Assembly (NCBI GenBank): GCA_017467445.1
Contig: JAFTSG010000008.1
Coordinates: 1-64,000 of the forward strand
Length of the DNA stretch: 64,000 nt
Reading direction: 5' to 3'
Source: Clostridia bacterium
GTDB taxonomy: Bacteria > Bacillota > Clostridia > RUG12999
Shown: positions 29,346 to 38,888 of the stretch, in pieces
Layout: each line of letters starts with the position of its first letter
How positions within the stretch are numbered: the first letter of the stretch is position 1
The notes under the pieces: model-generated
Databases searched by the model: none
What the model was told of the DNA's origin: nothing
The model's input: only the letters and a program-made list of their open reading frames with translations
Translations under genes and position numbers: made by a program

Positions 29346-29573
29346 TTAAATAATTTCAACTACAACACGTTTGTTCTCTTTATGAGCGGCAGCCTTGACA
29401 ACTGTTCTTATTGCTTTTGCAATTTTGCCCTGCTTGCCGATTACCTTACCCATATCATCCGGATTAACACGGAGTTCAAGAGTTATGGTTTTATTCTCAT
29501 CCTTTTCAACGACGTTTACGTCTGCAGGACAGTCAACAAGAGATTTCGCTATGTTTTCTAAAAGTTCTTTCAT
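29346..29573 (-). CDS. khpA: KH-domain RNA-binding protein KhpA
   Basis: The 75-residue single KH domain has the G-K-V-I-G-K-Q-G-K-I (GxxG) loop near residue 38. It is the conserved neighbour of rpsP in Firmicutes, and KhpA binds RNA with partner KhpB in cell-size and translation control. A GAAAGAACTT context precedes it and the gene is 19 bp after rpsP. Confidence 0.93.
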   Translation of the reverse strand: MKELLENIAKSLVDCPADVNVVEKDENKTITLELRVNPDDMGKVIGKQGKIAKAIRTVVKAAAHKENKRVVVEII

Positions 29574-29592
29574 GATTTTAACTCCAAAACTC

Positions 29593-29838
29593 TTATTTTT
29601 CTATACCGTTTTTCTTAAGTAAAGCTTTAACAGTATCTGTCGGCTGAGCACCGTCATTTAACCATTTTTTAGCTTTGTCTCCGTCGATTGTAACTGTTGC
29701 AGGATCTGTAAGCGGATTGTATGTTCCGATTTCTTCGATGAAACGACCGTCTCTCGGATATCTTGAATCAGCTACAACGATTCTGTAAAACGGGGATTTT
29801 TTAGCACCCATTCTTCTTAAACGAATTTTTACTGCCAT
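29593..29838 (-). CDS. rpsP: 30S ribosomal protein S16
   Basis: The 81-residue protein has the S16 start V-K-I-R-L-R-R-M-G, the [11 protein letters not shown] core and the R-D-G-R-F-I-E motif. It is a normal length for the family. GGAGGTG precedes the ATG. Confidence 0.97.
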   Translation of the reverse strand: MAVKIRLRRMGAKKSPFYRIVVADSRYPRDGRFIEEIGTYNPLTDPATVTIDGDKAKKWLNDGAQPTDTVKALLKKNGIEK

Positions 29839-29866
29839 TTTATTTCACCTCCTTAACATGATGTTA

Positions 29867-31210
29867 TTAAAACGGGAACTTGCCCAAATTTTTCAATTTA
29901 CGTTTCATTGCTTTATTGCCTGTCATTTGTTTAATCATTTTCTGCATTGATTCAAACTGTTTCAAAAGTGCATTTACATCCTGCACTCTCATGCCACAGC
30001 CGTTTGCAATACGCTGTTTTCTGCTTGCGTTTATTATACCCGGATTTCTTCTTTCTTTCGGTGTCATCGAAAGGATAATTGCTTCCGTTCTTGAAAGCTG
30101 ATTATCATCAATATTAACATTGTTGAGTGCTTTTGCATTGACACCGGGCATCATTCCGATTATCTGCGAAAGAGGACCCATATTCTTTATCTGACTAAGC
30201 TGAACAAGAAAATCTTCTAGATCAAACTGATTCTGACGCAGGCGTTTTTCCATTTCAATTGCCTGCTTTTCGTCAAATGCTTCCTGCGCTTTATCAATAA
30301 GGGTAAGCACGTCGCCCATGCCGAGTATGCGGGATGCCATTCTGTCCGGATGGAATACTTCGAGGTCAGAAAGCTTTTCGCCCATACCGGCATATTTGAT
30401 GGGTTTTCCTGTTACAGCCCTTACGGAAATCGCCGCACCACCTCTTGTATCACCATCAAGCTTTGTAAGAACAACGCCGGTAATATCAAGCTGCTGGTTA
30501 AAGCTTTCTGCCACATTTACAGCATCCTGACCCGTCATCGAGTCAACAACAAGAAGTATTTCTTTTGGGTCTACAGCTTGCTTTATGTTCTGCAGTTCTT
30601 CCATAAGTTCTTCATTTACATGAAGTCGACCTGCAGTATCTATTATAACAAGGTCATTTCCTTTTGATTCAGCATGTTTTATTGCCTGACGCGCAATGTC
30701 TACAGGGTCGGTACTCCCTTCAATGGTAAACACCGGAATATCAAGCCCAGAGCCAACAATCTGCAGCTGTTTTATTGCCGCTGGTCTGTATACGTCACAC
30801 GCTACAAGAAGCGGACGTTTTGTTTTTTGTTTACGGAGCTGCGCCGCAATTTTACCGCTTGTGGTTGTTTTGCCTGCACCCTGAAGACCTATCATCATTA
30901 TAACTGTTGGCGGTTTTGAAGAAAACTCTATTTTCGATTCAGTTTCACCCATAAGCTTAACGAGCTCTTCACGGACAATTTTGATTATATGCTGTGCAGG
31001 AGTAAGGCTTTCAAGTATTTCTGCGCCTATTGCTCTTTCCGAAACAGTTGCTGTAAAATCTTTAACTACTTTATAGTTAACATCTGCTTCAAGAAGCGCC
31101 ATTCGTATTTCACGCATTGCCGATTTAACATCAGCTTCTGTAACCTTACCTTTATTTTTAAGTTTTTTAAAAGCATCCTGCAATTTATCCATTAAATTAT
31201 CAAATGCCAT
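29867..31210 (-). CDS. ffh: Signal recognition particle GTPase
   Basis: The 447-residue protein has the N and G domains with G-L-Q-G-A-G-K-T-T (~107), D-T-A-G-R (~190) and T-K-L-D-G-D (~248), and a Met-rich M domain (~300-447) that binds SRP RNA and signal peptides. It targets proteins to the membrane cotranslationally. It follows ylxM by 9 bp. Confidence 0.97.
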   Translation of the reverse strand: MAFDNLMDKLQDAFKKLKNKGKVTEADVKSAMREIRMALLEADVNYKVVKDFTATVSERAIGAEILESLTPAQHIIKIVREELVKLMGETESKIEFSSKPPTVIMMIGLQGAGKTTTSGKIAAQLRKQKTKRPLLVACDVYRPAAIKQLQIVGSGLDIPVFTIEGSTDPVDIARQAIKHAESKGNDLVIIDTAGRLHVNEELMEELQNIKQAVDPKEILLVVDSMTGQDAVNVAESFNQQLDITGVVLTKLDGDTRGGAAISVRAVTGKPIKYAGMGEKLSDLEVFHPDRMASRILGMGDVLTLIDKAQEAFDEKQAIEMEKRLRQNQFDLEDFLVQLSQIKNMGPLSQIIGMMPGVNAKALNNVNIDDNQLSRTEAIILSMTPKERRNPGIINASRKQRIANGCGMRVQDVNALLKQFESMQKMIKQMTGNKAMKRKLKNLGKFPF

Positions 31211-31219
31211 AATATCTCC

Positions 31220-31567
31220 TTAAATATGAATGTCCGATATATCACTTATTGCCTTTTTGATTGTTTCTGATTTCTCATTATTATCTAACGGCAATATGCT
31301 TTCCAAATTCTTTTTTATGTTATCAATTTGATTATTAATCTGATAAAACTTATCTGCAAGTTCAAGTTTTTCTTCAATTTGGGTTATAATGCTTTCCGCT
31401 TTTTTAAGTGCATCACGTACGCCCTGCCTGCTTATTCCAAGCTCGGACGCTATTTCGCCAAGCGACAAATCGTCATTATAATAAAAATCCATTATTTCAA
31501 ACTGTCGTTCCGACAATATACTTCCATAGAAATCAAGCAATATGGAAAAGTTTAAATCTTTACTCAT
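31220..31567 (-). CDS. ylxM: YlxM-family (UPF0122) helix-turn-helix protein
   Basis: The 115-residue protein has the sigma-70 region-4-like DNA-binding segment S-L-G-E-I-A-S-E-L-G-I-S-R-Q-G-V-R-D, followed by a coiled-coil-rich tail. YlxM is always next to ffh and is thought to bind SRP or modulate it. Its AGGTGA site lies near a leader inverted repeat at 31578-31596. Confidence 0.92.
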   Translation of the reverse strand: MSKDLNFSILLDFYGSILSERQFEIMDFYYNDDLSLGEIASELGISRQGVRDALKKAESIITQIEEKLELADKFYQINNQIDNIKKNLESILPLDNNEKSETIKKAISDISDIHI

Positions 31568-31577
31568 TTAATCACCT

Positions 31578-31596
31578 GTAAAGCAAATCGCTTTAC
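31578..31596 (-). promoter_or_regulatory. Inverted repeat in the ylxM-ffh leader
   Basis: GTAAAGC (31578-31584) and GCTTTAC (31590-31596) form a perfect 7-bp inverted repeat with a 5-base spacer between the start of transcription and the AGGTGA ribosome site. It is either a leader hairpin or an operator. No binding protein is known to me. Confidence 0.5.
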
Positions 31597-31598
31597 AT

Positions 31599-31627
31599 AT
31601 TATACTACAGTTTTTCCCGCTTGTCAA
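31599..31627 (-). promoter_or_regulatory. Consensus promoter of the ylxM-ffh-rpsP operon
   Basis: On the minus strand a perfect TTGACA (31627-31622) and a perfect TATAAT (31604-31599) are separated by 17 bp, about 32 bp before the ylxM start. This is as strong as sigma-A promoters come and fits a ribosomal/SRP operon. Confidence 0.85.
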
Positions 31628-31640
31628 TAGTAAAAATAAA

Positions 31641-31668
31641 AAAACAGAGCAAATTTTTGCTCTGTTTT
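31641..31668 (-). terminator. Terminator of the thiI operon
   Basis: A 13-bp stem AAAACAGAGCAAA (31641-31653) with TTTGCTCTGTTTT (31656-31668) is followed by T-rich sequence on the minus strand, just after the thiI stop codon at 31673. Confidence 0.8.
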
Positions 31669-31672
31669 AGTT

Positions 31673-32845
31673 TTATAAAAGTTCTGTTCCTTCAACGGCT
31701 CTGTTTACAAGTGCTTCCACATCAAGCTTTGATTCCGATTCTATAACTTTTTCGAGTTTTGGCTTTATATCGGGGCTTTTTGGTACAAACACCGTACAAC
31801 AGTCTTCATATGGAAGAATTGATGTATCAAAAGTACCTATCTTTCTTGCGTAGTTAATTATTTCCTGTTTATCAAGCCCTACAAGCGGACGAAGTATCGG
31901 CATAGTTGCGACCTCGCTTGTTACAACCATACTCTGCATTGTCTGACTTGCAACCTGACCAAGGCTTTCACCCGTTACAAGAACGCTTGCATCATTCTGC
32001 TCGGCTATTCTCTGTGCAATTCTGTTCATAAATCTGCGCATTATAATTGTAAGCTGACTTTCAGGACATTTATCCTTTATTTCCATCTGAATTTCAGTAA
32101 ACGGAACAATATACATTGGTATTTTCCCTGCATATTCTTCAAGAATTCTATTAAGTTCGATTACCTTTTCTTTTGCACGCTGTGATGTATAGGGATAACT
32201 GAAGAAGTTTATTGAAATAAGATTAACACCTCGTTTTGCCATAAGCCATCCTGCAACCGGAGAGTCAATTCCTCCCGAAAGAAGAAGTGCCGCCTTACCG
32301 GATGAACCCGTAGGGATTCCGCCTGCGCCTTTTATTTTTTCGCAGTATACATATGCATATTCGTCACGGATATCAACATTTACGGTAAGTTCCGGATTTT
32401 TCACGTCAACCTTCAGATGCGAAAAGTTTTGAAGAATAAACCCGCCTGTTTCAGCACAAATTTCTGGTGATGTAAGCGGAAATTTTTTATCTGCACGTTT
32501 TGCCTCCACTTTAAATGTTTTTGCATTTAAAAGAGGCACTGATATTTTTTCTTTTATAACCCTGTATATATCATTCATATCTTTTTCGGCAACATATGCC
32601 GGAGAAATCTGGGTTATACCAAATACCTTTTTAATACTTTCAACAGCCGGCGCTATTTTTGAATTCTCGTCTTTAGGTTCAACATACATTGTACCTTGGG
32701 CACGATATATTTTATAATCACCGTGTTTACTTACGCTGTGACGAATGTTCGTCATCAACCGCTCTTCAAATTTTCTTCTATTATTACCTTTTAAAATAAG
32801 TTCCCCTATTTTTATTAAAATCAGTTCATCCACCGGTCTATACAT
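31673..32845 (-). CDS. thiI: tRNA 4-thiouridine synthase ThiI
   Basis: The 390-residue protein has an N-terminal ferredoxin-like domain and THUMP domain (~60-165) and a PP-loop ATPase with S-G-G-I-D-S-P-V near residue 190. The C-terminus ends without a rhodanese domain, the common short form. It forms s4U8 in tRNA, with sulfur from a cysteine desulfurase. The gene of the desulfurase (often nifS-like) is not adjacent. Confidence 0.92.
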   Translation of the reverse strand: MYRPVDELILIKIGELILKGNNRRKFEERLMTNIRHSVSKHGDYKIYRAQGTMYVEPKDENSKIAPAVESIKKVFGITQISPAYVAEKDMNDIYRVIKEKISVPLLNAKTFKVEAKRADKKFPLTSPEICAETGGFILQNFSHLKVDVKNPELTVNVDIRDEYAYVYCEKIKGAGGIPTGSSGKAALLLSGGIDSPVAGWLMAKRGVNLISINFFSYPYTSQRAKEKVIELNRILEEYAGKIPMYIVPFTEIQMEIKDKCPESQLTIIMRRFMNRIAQRIAEQNDASVLVTGESLGQVASQTMQSMVVTSEVATMPILRPLVGLDKQEIINYARKIGTFDTSILPYEDCCTVFVPKSPDIKPKLEKVIESESKLDVEALVNRAVEGTELL

Positions 32846-32848
32846 CCT

Positions 32849-33043
32849 TTATTCAATCTTAAATTTATCTTTCGAATATTCTTTTGCCATACGTTTTTTT
32901 GGTTTTGGTACACTGAACATATCAAATTGATGTTTTTTGCAAACATTATCCTTATCAACAACCCCGCGAATACTGCAAACACAGTCATTCATTGCAAACA
33001 CTTTTTTTGCAAAAAAACAGTTAAGACATCTTCTATCTTCCAT
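32849..33043 (-). CDS. Small Cys-rich protein, possible metal-binding
   Basis: The 64-residue product begins with C-L-N-C, then C-V-C, then C-K-K-H, a set of Cys/His residues able to hold zinc or an iron-sulfur centre, and ends in a Lys-rich tail. I do not know a named family. The ATG at 33043 is called; an in-frame TTG at 33049 has GGAGG five bases upstream and is a serious alternative. It lies 3 bp upstream of thiI and may be cotranscribed with it. Confidence 0.6.
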   Translation of the reverse strand: MEDRRCLNCFFAKKVFAMNDCVCSIRGVVDKDNVCKKHQFDMFSVPKPKKRMAKEYSKDKFKIE

Positions 33044-33063
33044 TTGCAAAAAGTCCTCCGTAA

Positions 33064-34227
33064 TTATTTAAGGTTTTTAACCATACGCGTTGCAATTATT
33101 ATCGCCTGTTCTCTTGTTGCATTGGCATAACCCGCAGCTTCTTCTTCAGCAGTAATGTTCTGCGGTGCAAATCTGTTATCGCCAATACCGTTGATAATAC
33201 CGTTTGCTGCCATAAAATACACGCTGTCTTTTGCCCAGTCGGAAATATATGCATCATCAGCAAACGCTGCAGGTTTATCATAAGTTAATGCAAAATTTGC
33301 ATCGGTGGAAATGCTCCATCCATCCATGGTTGCTTTTTTAAACACACGGGTAAGCATTGTTGCTGCCTGTTCACGGTTAAGAAGGGCTGTAGGGTCAAAT
33401 TCTGTAGCAGATACACCTGTTGTTATGCCAAGTGCATACGCTATTAAAACATCTTCATTTGCCGTATCTGTAAACGGATTTTCAACATAAACAGCAGTAA
33501 GGCCGTCTTCTGCCATTGCGCCATAAGCTCTGACAGCAACCGCCGCAAATTCTTCTCTTGTTATATTCTCTCTTAAATCCGCAGCGGAAAGGCTATCCGG
33601 AATAATTCCAAGATTTCTTGCTACAGCAAGTTCAGCCTGCGCCCAGTCAGATGCTTCAAAAACATCCTGCTGCACCGTATTTCCTACAGTAAAAACTTCG
33701 CTCCATGCAGAATAAGAATTTTTACCGTTCTGTGAAATCCAAAAACGCAGGCGCATATATATTTTGTTGTCTGCAAGGTTAATAAATCCACCGCCTGTTT
33801 CATCTACATCATAACAAATCTCTTCATATCCGCAACTTTCCGGAGTAGCATAGTTCGCTGGAAAAACACTTGTCTGCTGAACCTTTCTTCCCGGCGCCGT
33901 ATTATCAATCCAGCTTCCGTATTTCATCTTACTCGACCAGTTGTTTTCCCCCGTACACTTCCAGTCATCTTCTGAATTTATGGACCAGTCCATCTGAAGC
34001 GTAACGGCAGTATTTGCCTGATTTCTTAAATTCACAACGGAGTCAGGAACTAGATATGAAATAATAATTTCATCTGTAAAATCTTTTGCCTTTTCTGGAA
34101 CATTATCATCAATAGCTGCTTTAGGACTTACAGGAGCTTCAATTTCTGATGCAAAAACAGTAAATGAAAATGCCGATAAGCATAATACAAGTGCTGTCAA
34201 AATAGCTATTATTCTTCTTTTTTTCAA
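33064..34227 (-). CDS. Secreted SLH-domain protein
   Basis: The 387-residue protein has a signal peptide (KKRR, hydrophobic core, cleavage near VFAS), an N-terminal ~150-residue beta-rich domain with W-x-x-x-x-D-W-K-C-T-type motifs, then three SLH repeats at about 190-245, 250-310 and 325-387 (I.REEFA, N.REQA, A.REQAI landmarks). It probably attaches to cell-wall polymers. The start is TTG at 34227 with a weak AGGCGA site. An operon with the Cys-rich gene is possible from spacing but not proven. Confidence 0.8.
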   Translation of the reverse strand: MKKRRIIAILTALVLCLSAFSFTVFASEIEAPVSPKAAIDDNVPEKAKDFTDEIIISYLVPDSVVNLRNQANTAVTLQMDWSINSEDDWKCTGENNWSSKMKYGSWIDNTAPGRKVQQTSVFPANYATPESCGYEEICYDVDETGGGFINLADNKIYMRLRFWISQNGKNSYSAWSEVFTVGNTVQQDVFEASDWAQAELAVARNLGIIPDSLSAADLRENITREEFAAVAVRAYGAMAEDGLTAVYVENPFTDTANEDVLIAYALGITTGVSATEFDPTALLNREQAATMLTRVFKKATMDGWSISTDANFALTYDKPAAFADDAYISDWAKDSVYFMAANGIINGIGDNRFAPQNITAEEEAAGYANATREQAIIIATRMVKNLK

Positions 34228-34380
34228 TATAATCGCCTACCTTCAAAAATATTATGCTTATATTATATCACGTTTTTTTTGTTTTGTCATTATAAAAATA
34301 AAAATAATTAAAAATAAAGGATTTTTTGTAAAAATAAAGTATATATTTATTATAGAAGTGATTTGAAAGGTGATTAAATT

Positions 34381-34959
34381 ATGTATATTGTTGCACTAAA
34401 TTCCAGTTACAAAAATGACGGCGAAACGGCATTTTTGTTGAACTCTGTACTTGATATCTGCAAGGAAAGCGGAGCCGATACCGACATTTTTAACATCTAC
34501 GAAATAATGCGTGATGTTAAAAACCCGTTTTGCATTTGCTGTCAAACACCTTGTCATGGCTCTTGTTATAAAAATACAAAGCTTGACGAAGCATTTAACA
34601 AGCTTTCAAAAGCCGATGCAATTATAATAGGTAGTCCTGTTTATTTCCGCGGTATTACCGCTCAGTTAAAAGCTTTTTTTGATAAAACCAGAGCTATACG
34701 CACTGATAAAACTTGGGTAGGTAAAATAGGTGCTGCCGTTTCTGTAGGTGGCTCAAAATATGGTGGTCAGGAAGTTGTTATACATCAAATTCATGATATG
34801 ATGCTTGTTCATGGCATGACCATTATTGGTGACGGATTTGATGATTACGGTGCCGGTCACTCCGGTATATGTGCACACGCTCCCGCAAGAAAAGATGAAT
34901 ACGCTATGTCAAGAATAAACGCTCTTGCATACAGAATTTTAGAGGAAATTAAAAAATGA
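34381..34959 (+). CDS. NADPH-dependent FMN reductase / iron-sulfur flavoprotein
   Basis: The 192-residue flavodoxin-like protein carries a Cys cluster C-I-C-C-Q-T-P-C-H-G-S-C near residues 55-66 where Isf-type iron-sulfur flavoproteins bind a 4Fe-4S cluster, then I-G-S-P-V-Y-F (~82) and S-V-G-G-S-K-Y-G-G-Q-E (~122) FMN-loop motifs. It probably reduces flavin or a small electrophile under anaerobic conditions. GAAAGGTG lies before the ATG. It overlaps dgt by 4 bp. Confidence 0.8.
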   Translation: MYIVALNSSYKNDGETAFLLNSVLDICKESGADTDIFNIYEIMRDVKNPFCICCQTPCHGSCYKNTKLDEAFNKLSKADAIIIGSPVYFRGITAQLKAFFDKTRAIRTDKTWVGKIGAAVSVGGSKYGGQEVVIHQIHDMMLVHGMTIIGDGFDDYGAGHSGICAHAPARKDEYAMSRINALAYRILEEIKK

Positions 34960-35948
34960 ACATAAGACAACAGACAGAACAACTCGAACATATGACATTA
35001 TCGTCCGAGGCATCTTTTGCCGACGAAACAAAAGGACGTCACATCCCTACCGCTCTTTGCGATATAAGAACTGAATATCAGAAAGACAGAGATAAAATAC
35101 TTCATTCAAAATCTTTCAGAAGGTTGAAGCATAAGACACAGGTTTTCATTATTCCCGAAGGAGACCATTACAGAACGCGCCTTACTCACACTCTTGAGGT
35201 TGCTCAAATTGCCAGAACCATAGGCAGAGCACTTCGCCTTAATGAAGACTTAATTGAGGCTATTGCTCTCGGTCATGATTTGGGACACACTCCGTTCGGT
35301 CATGCAGGCGAACGAGTTCTTAATGATATTTGTCCGTACGGATTTGAGCACAACAAGCACAGTATCCGCATTGTTGATGTTCTTGAAAACGGCACAGGAC
35401 TTAATCTTACATATGAGGTTCGCGACGGTATTCTTAATCATCGTTCCTCTTCAAAGCCTTCAACTGCCGAAGGAATGGTTGTAAGGTATGCCGACAAAAT
35501 TGCATATATAAATCATGATATTGACGATGCAATACGCGGCGGAATTATAAAAGGAAGCGATATTCCGAAAGAATGTTCCGATGTTCTTGGGAACAGTCAT
35601 TCGGAAAGAATTAATACAATGGTCAAAAACCTTATTGCAGCTAATCTTACTTATACTTCGGATGTTGATGCAGCAGCAAAAAAACTTCGCGAGTTTATGT
35701 TTGAAAGAGTATATTATGTAGGATCAAATGCCAAGACCGAAGAACATAAGGCTGAACAAATTGTTGCCCAACTTTATGAATTCTTTATAAAAAATCCGGA
35801 CAAAATGCCCGAAAACGAAAAAAAACTACTTGCTAAAAGTGGTGACCTTGAGCAGACCGTTTGTGATTACATCGCCGGAATGTCTGATGGATATGCCATT
35901 CGCACTTATTCCGATTTCTTTTTACCGTATTCGTGGAAAATAAAATAA
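34956..35948 (+). CDS. dgt: dGTPase-like HD-domain triphosphohydrolase
   Basis: The 330-residue protein has the H-T-L-E-V-A-Q-I-A-R metal motif and the H-D-L-G-H-T-P-F-G-H-A-G-E motif (~105-120), followed by a second HD region. It matches the short bacterial dGTPase family, which hydrolyses dNTPs to nucleosides and triphosphate. In Clostridia it is conserved upstream of dnaG and rpoD, as here. Substrate range is inferred from family. Confidence 0.9.
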   Translation: MNIRQQTEQLEHMTLSSEASFADETKGRHIPTALCDIRTEYQKDRDKILHSKSFRRLKHKTQVFIIPEGDHYRTRLTHTLEVAQIARTIGRALRLNEDLIEAIALGHDLGHTPFGHAGERVLNDICPYGFEHNKHSIRIVDVLENGTGLNLTYEVRDGILNHRSSSKPSTAEGMVVRYADKIAYINHDIDDAIRGGIIKGSDIPKECSDVLGNSHSERINTMVKNLIAANLTYTSDVDAAAKKLREFMFERVYYVGSNAKTEEHKAEQIVAQLYEFFIKNPDKMPENEKKLLAKSGDLEQTVCDYIAGMSDGYAIRTYSDFFLPYSWKIK

Positions 35949-36035
35949 AATAATTGATTTTAATAAAGGAATTGCGTGTTCTATTGTCGAATAGTAAAAC
36001 TAATTGCAAATATGTATGGAGGTTTGTTTTGAGTT

Positions 36036-37784
36036 ATGGCGAATTTTTATTCCGATGAGCTGATAAGTGAAGTTATTGCTGCAAACGATATCGTTGATAT
36101 TGCATCGGGATATATGAAGCTACAACGAAGCGGTAACGGCTACAAAGGTCTTTGTCCGTTTCATAGCGAAAAAACACCCTCTTTTCATATTTCTGCCGAT
36201 AAACAGCTATATCATTGTTTCGGTTGTGGTGTCGGAGGTTCTTCGTTGCAGTTTATAATGAATATTGAAAATCTGGATTTTGTTGAGGCACTTAAATTTC
36301 TTGCAGACAGAGCAAAAATTTCTCTTCCTGAAGAAAATTCTGACGAAAACAATAACGAATTTTATGAAAAAAGGCAGGCAATTTATAAAGTTAATGCCGC
36401 AGCTGCCAAATATTTTAATAAAACGTTGTTTTCCGACCAGGGCAAAATTGCACAAAGATATGTTTCATCAAGACAACTTGACTCCAAAACTGCAGTTTCG
36501 TTCGGTCTTGGATATGCAAATCCGGATATTGCCGATTGCACAGAATATCTTAAAGCCGAAGGATTCAGCGAAGAAATTATTCTTGCGGCAGGACTTGCAA
36601 AACGAAGCACGAAAACAAATGGTCTTTACGACTTTTTCAGGGACAGGCTTATGTTCCCTATTATAGATGTACGTGGTAATGTAATTGCTTTCGGCGGACG
36701 AATCCTTGGAGACGGTGTGCCAAAATATCTCAACTCTGCAGATACAATTGTTTTTAATAAAAGCAAAACTTTATATGCACTTAATTTTGCAAAGCACTCC
36801 TGTCATGATAGAATTATTCTTTGCGAAGGATATATGGATGTTATTGCACTTCATAAATCAGGATTCACAAACGCTGTTGCAACCCTTGGAACAGCACTTA
36901 CAGAACAACATACAAAAATAATTTCACGATATACAAAAGAAGTTGTTTTATGCTATGACAGTGACGGTGCCGGTCAGAAAGCAACAGCAGCGGCAATTGA
37001 GCTTTTAAAGGCTGCCGGAGTAAAAACTAAAGTGCTTACTCTTCCCGGAGCAAAAGACCCTGATGAATATATTAAAAAAATGGGTGCAAGCGCTTTTGAA
37101 AGTCTCATTTTCGCTTCTGAAAATGCAACTTTGTATAAAATAAGTAAATTAAAGCAACAATACAATATTGACAATATAGAAGAAAAAATAGAATTAACAA
37201 ATAAAATGGCTGAAATTTTTGCCGGAATTGAAAATACCATTGAACGCGAATTTCTTATGAAAGAGGTTGCCGTTCAGCTTGATATAAGTTTTGAATCAAT
37301 AGATGCTCAAGTAAAGCTTTTAATGAAAAATAACGCTGCAAAACAGGCCGAAAAAGAATTTCACGACCAGAGTAAAAAAGACAAGCAGCGCTTTACAAGC
37401 GAAAATACCGAATTTATGTCGGAATGCAAGTTAATTTCGCTTATGTTTGCCCATTCTGCAGTATATAATGATTTAAATGATAAAATTTCCGATAATTTTT
37501 TTAAGGTTAAAGGATGCAGCGAGCTTTTAAAACAACTTCGCTCCGCTAAACAAAAAAGGGTAAATATTGATATTGCAACAGCAATGTCTTCCGTACCGCC
37601 TGAATATTCGGACAAGCTTTCGTACGCAATTCTCAAAGAACAGCCGTACACAAATCCTATTAAAGCGGCAACGGAAATATATAACTCAATTCTTAAAAAT
37701 AGGACTAGTCCTGAAAAGGACATAAACTCCCCTGAAGAACTGAGTAAAATCATTGATATGATAAAAAAGCAAAAAAACAAATGA
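36036..37784 (+). CDS. dnaG: DNA primase
   Basis: The 582-residue primase has the N-terminal CHC2 zinc finger (C-P-F-H-S-E-K-T-P-S-F...C-F-G-C-G, ~40-66), the Toprim catalytic centre with E-G-Y-M-D-V-I (~263) and D-S-D-x-A-G (~308), and a C-terminal helicase-binding domain. It primes replication. The GGAGG site lies 13 bases before the ATG, a little long. It is followed by rpoD after 24 bp. Confidence 0.97.
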   Translation: MANFYSDELISEVIAANDIVDIASGYMKLQRSGNGYKGLCPFHSEKTPSFHISADKQLYHCFGCGVGGSSLQFIMNIENLDFVEALKFLADRAKISLPEENSDENNNEFYEKRQAIYKVNAAAAKYFNKTLFSDQGKIAQRYVSSRQLDSKTAVSFGLGYANPDIADCTEYLKAEGFSEEIILAAGLAKRSTKTNGLYDFFRDRLMFPIIDVRGNVIAFGGRILGDGVPKYLNSADTIVFNKSKTLYALNFAKHSCHDRIILCEGYMDVIALHKSGFTNAVATLGTALTEQHTKIISRYTKEVVLCYDSDGAGQKATAAAIELLKAAGVKTKVLTLPGAKDPDEYIKKMGASAFESLIFASENATLYKISKLKQQYNIDNIEEKIELTNKMAEIFAGIENTIEREFLMKEVAVQLDISFESIDAQVKLLMKNNAAKQAEKEFHDQSKKDKQRFTSENTEFMSECKLISLMFAHSAVYNDLNDKISDNFFKVKGCSELLKQLRSAKQKRVNIDIATAMSSVPPEYSDKLSYAILKEQPYTNPIKAATEIYNSILKNRTSPEKDINSPEELSKIIDMIKKQKNK

Positions 37785-37808
37785 TGCACCATTTGGGAGG
37801 TTAATTGA

Positions 37809-38885
37809 ATGGAAGCTATTGATATCAAGGTCCAGGCAATAAAAAATCTGTTTGAACTCGGAAAAAAGAAAGGCGTTCTTTCATATAAAGAAGTTGAAGA
37901 CGCTCTTTGTGAACATGAGCTTTCTTCAGAAGAAATGGAAAATGTCTATGAGGAACTCGAAAACGCAGGCGTTGAAATTGTTAATGACCTTAACAAAGAA
38001 CTTGAAGAAATACAACTCAGCGGCGAAGAAAAGATTGATTTAACTTTGCCTGAGGGTATTGGTGTTGATGACCCTGTAAGAATGTATTTAAAAGAAATCG
38101 GCAAAGTTCCACTTCTTACTACAGATGAAGAAAACGAACTTGCACAGCGCATGTCCGAAGGCGATGCACAAGCAAGAAAACGCCTTGCAGAAGCTAATCT
38201 GCGTCTTGTTGTAAGCATTGCAAAACGTTACGTTGGCCGTGGCATGATGTTTCTTGATCTTATTCAGGAAGGAAATCTTGGTCTTATTAAGGCTGTAGAA
38301 AAATTTGATCATAATAAAGGATATAAGTTTTCAACATATGCAACGTGGTGGATTCGTCAGGCAATCACACGTGCAATTGCCGATCAGGCAAGAACAATCC
38401 GTATTCCTGTTCATATGGTTGAAACCATTAATAAACTTATACGCGAATCAAGAAGACTTCTTCAGGAATTAGGCAGAGAGCCCACCGCTGAAGAACTTGC
38501 AAAAGAACTTAATATGACATATGATAAAGTTCGTGAAATCATGAAAATTGCTCAGGAACCGGTATCTCTTGAAACACCTATCGGCGAAGAGGAAGATAGT
38601 CATCTTGGTGACTTTATCCCCGATGAAGATGCCCCCGCTCCGGCAGAAGCTGCATCATATATGTTCCTCCGCGAACAGCTTACAGATGTGCTTGATACCC
38701 TTACATCAAGAGAAGCTCGTGTTTTAAAACTCCGTTTTGGTCTTGAAGACGGAAGAGCAAGAACTCTCGAAGAAGTTGGCAAAGAGTTTAATGTTACACG
38801 TGAACGCATAAGACAGATTGAAGCAAAAGCTTTAAGAAAGCTTCGTCATCCCAGCCGAAGCAAAAAACTTAAGGATTACCTTTAA
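37809..38885 (+). CDS. rpoD: RNA polymerase sigma factor SigA/RpoD
   Basis: The 358-residue factor has region 1.1-like N-terminal helices, then [11 protein letters not shown] (~region 1.2), [10 protein letters not shown] and the [14 protein letters not shown] region 2, region 3, and a region 4 with [11 protein letters not shown]. It is the main vegetative sigma factor, matching the TTGACA/TATAAT promoters of this window. The last of the conserved dgt-dnaG-rpoD series. Confidence 0.97.
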   Translation: MEAIDIKVQAIKNLFELGKKKGVLSYKEVEDALCEHELSSEEMENVYEELENAGVEIVNDLNKELEEIQLSGEEKIDLTLPEGIGVDDPVRMYLKEIGKVPLLTTDEENELAQRMSEGDAQARKRLAEANLRLVVSIAKRYVGRGMMFLDLIQEGNLGLIKAVEKFDHNKGYKFSTYATWWIRQAITRAIADQARTIRIPVHMVETINKLIRESRRLLQELGREPTAEELAKELNMTYDKVREIMKIAQEPVSLETPIGEEEDSHLGDFIPDEDAPAPAEAASYMFLREQLTDVLDTLTSREARVLKLRFGLEDGRARTLEEVGKEFNVTRERIRQIEAKALRKLRHPSRSKKLKDYL

Positions 38886-38888
38886 TAT

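Noticed and set aside
35949-36035. Promoter or dyad TCTATT-GTCG-AATAGT upstream of dnaG
   Set aside because: A short inverted repeat and a poor -35/-10 pair can be seen, but neither is clear enough to report; dnaG may be transcribed from upstream of dgt.
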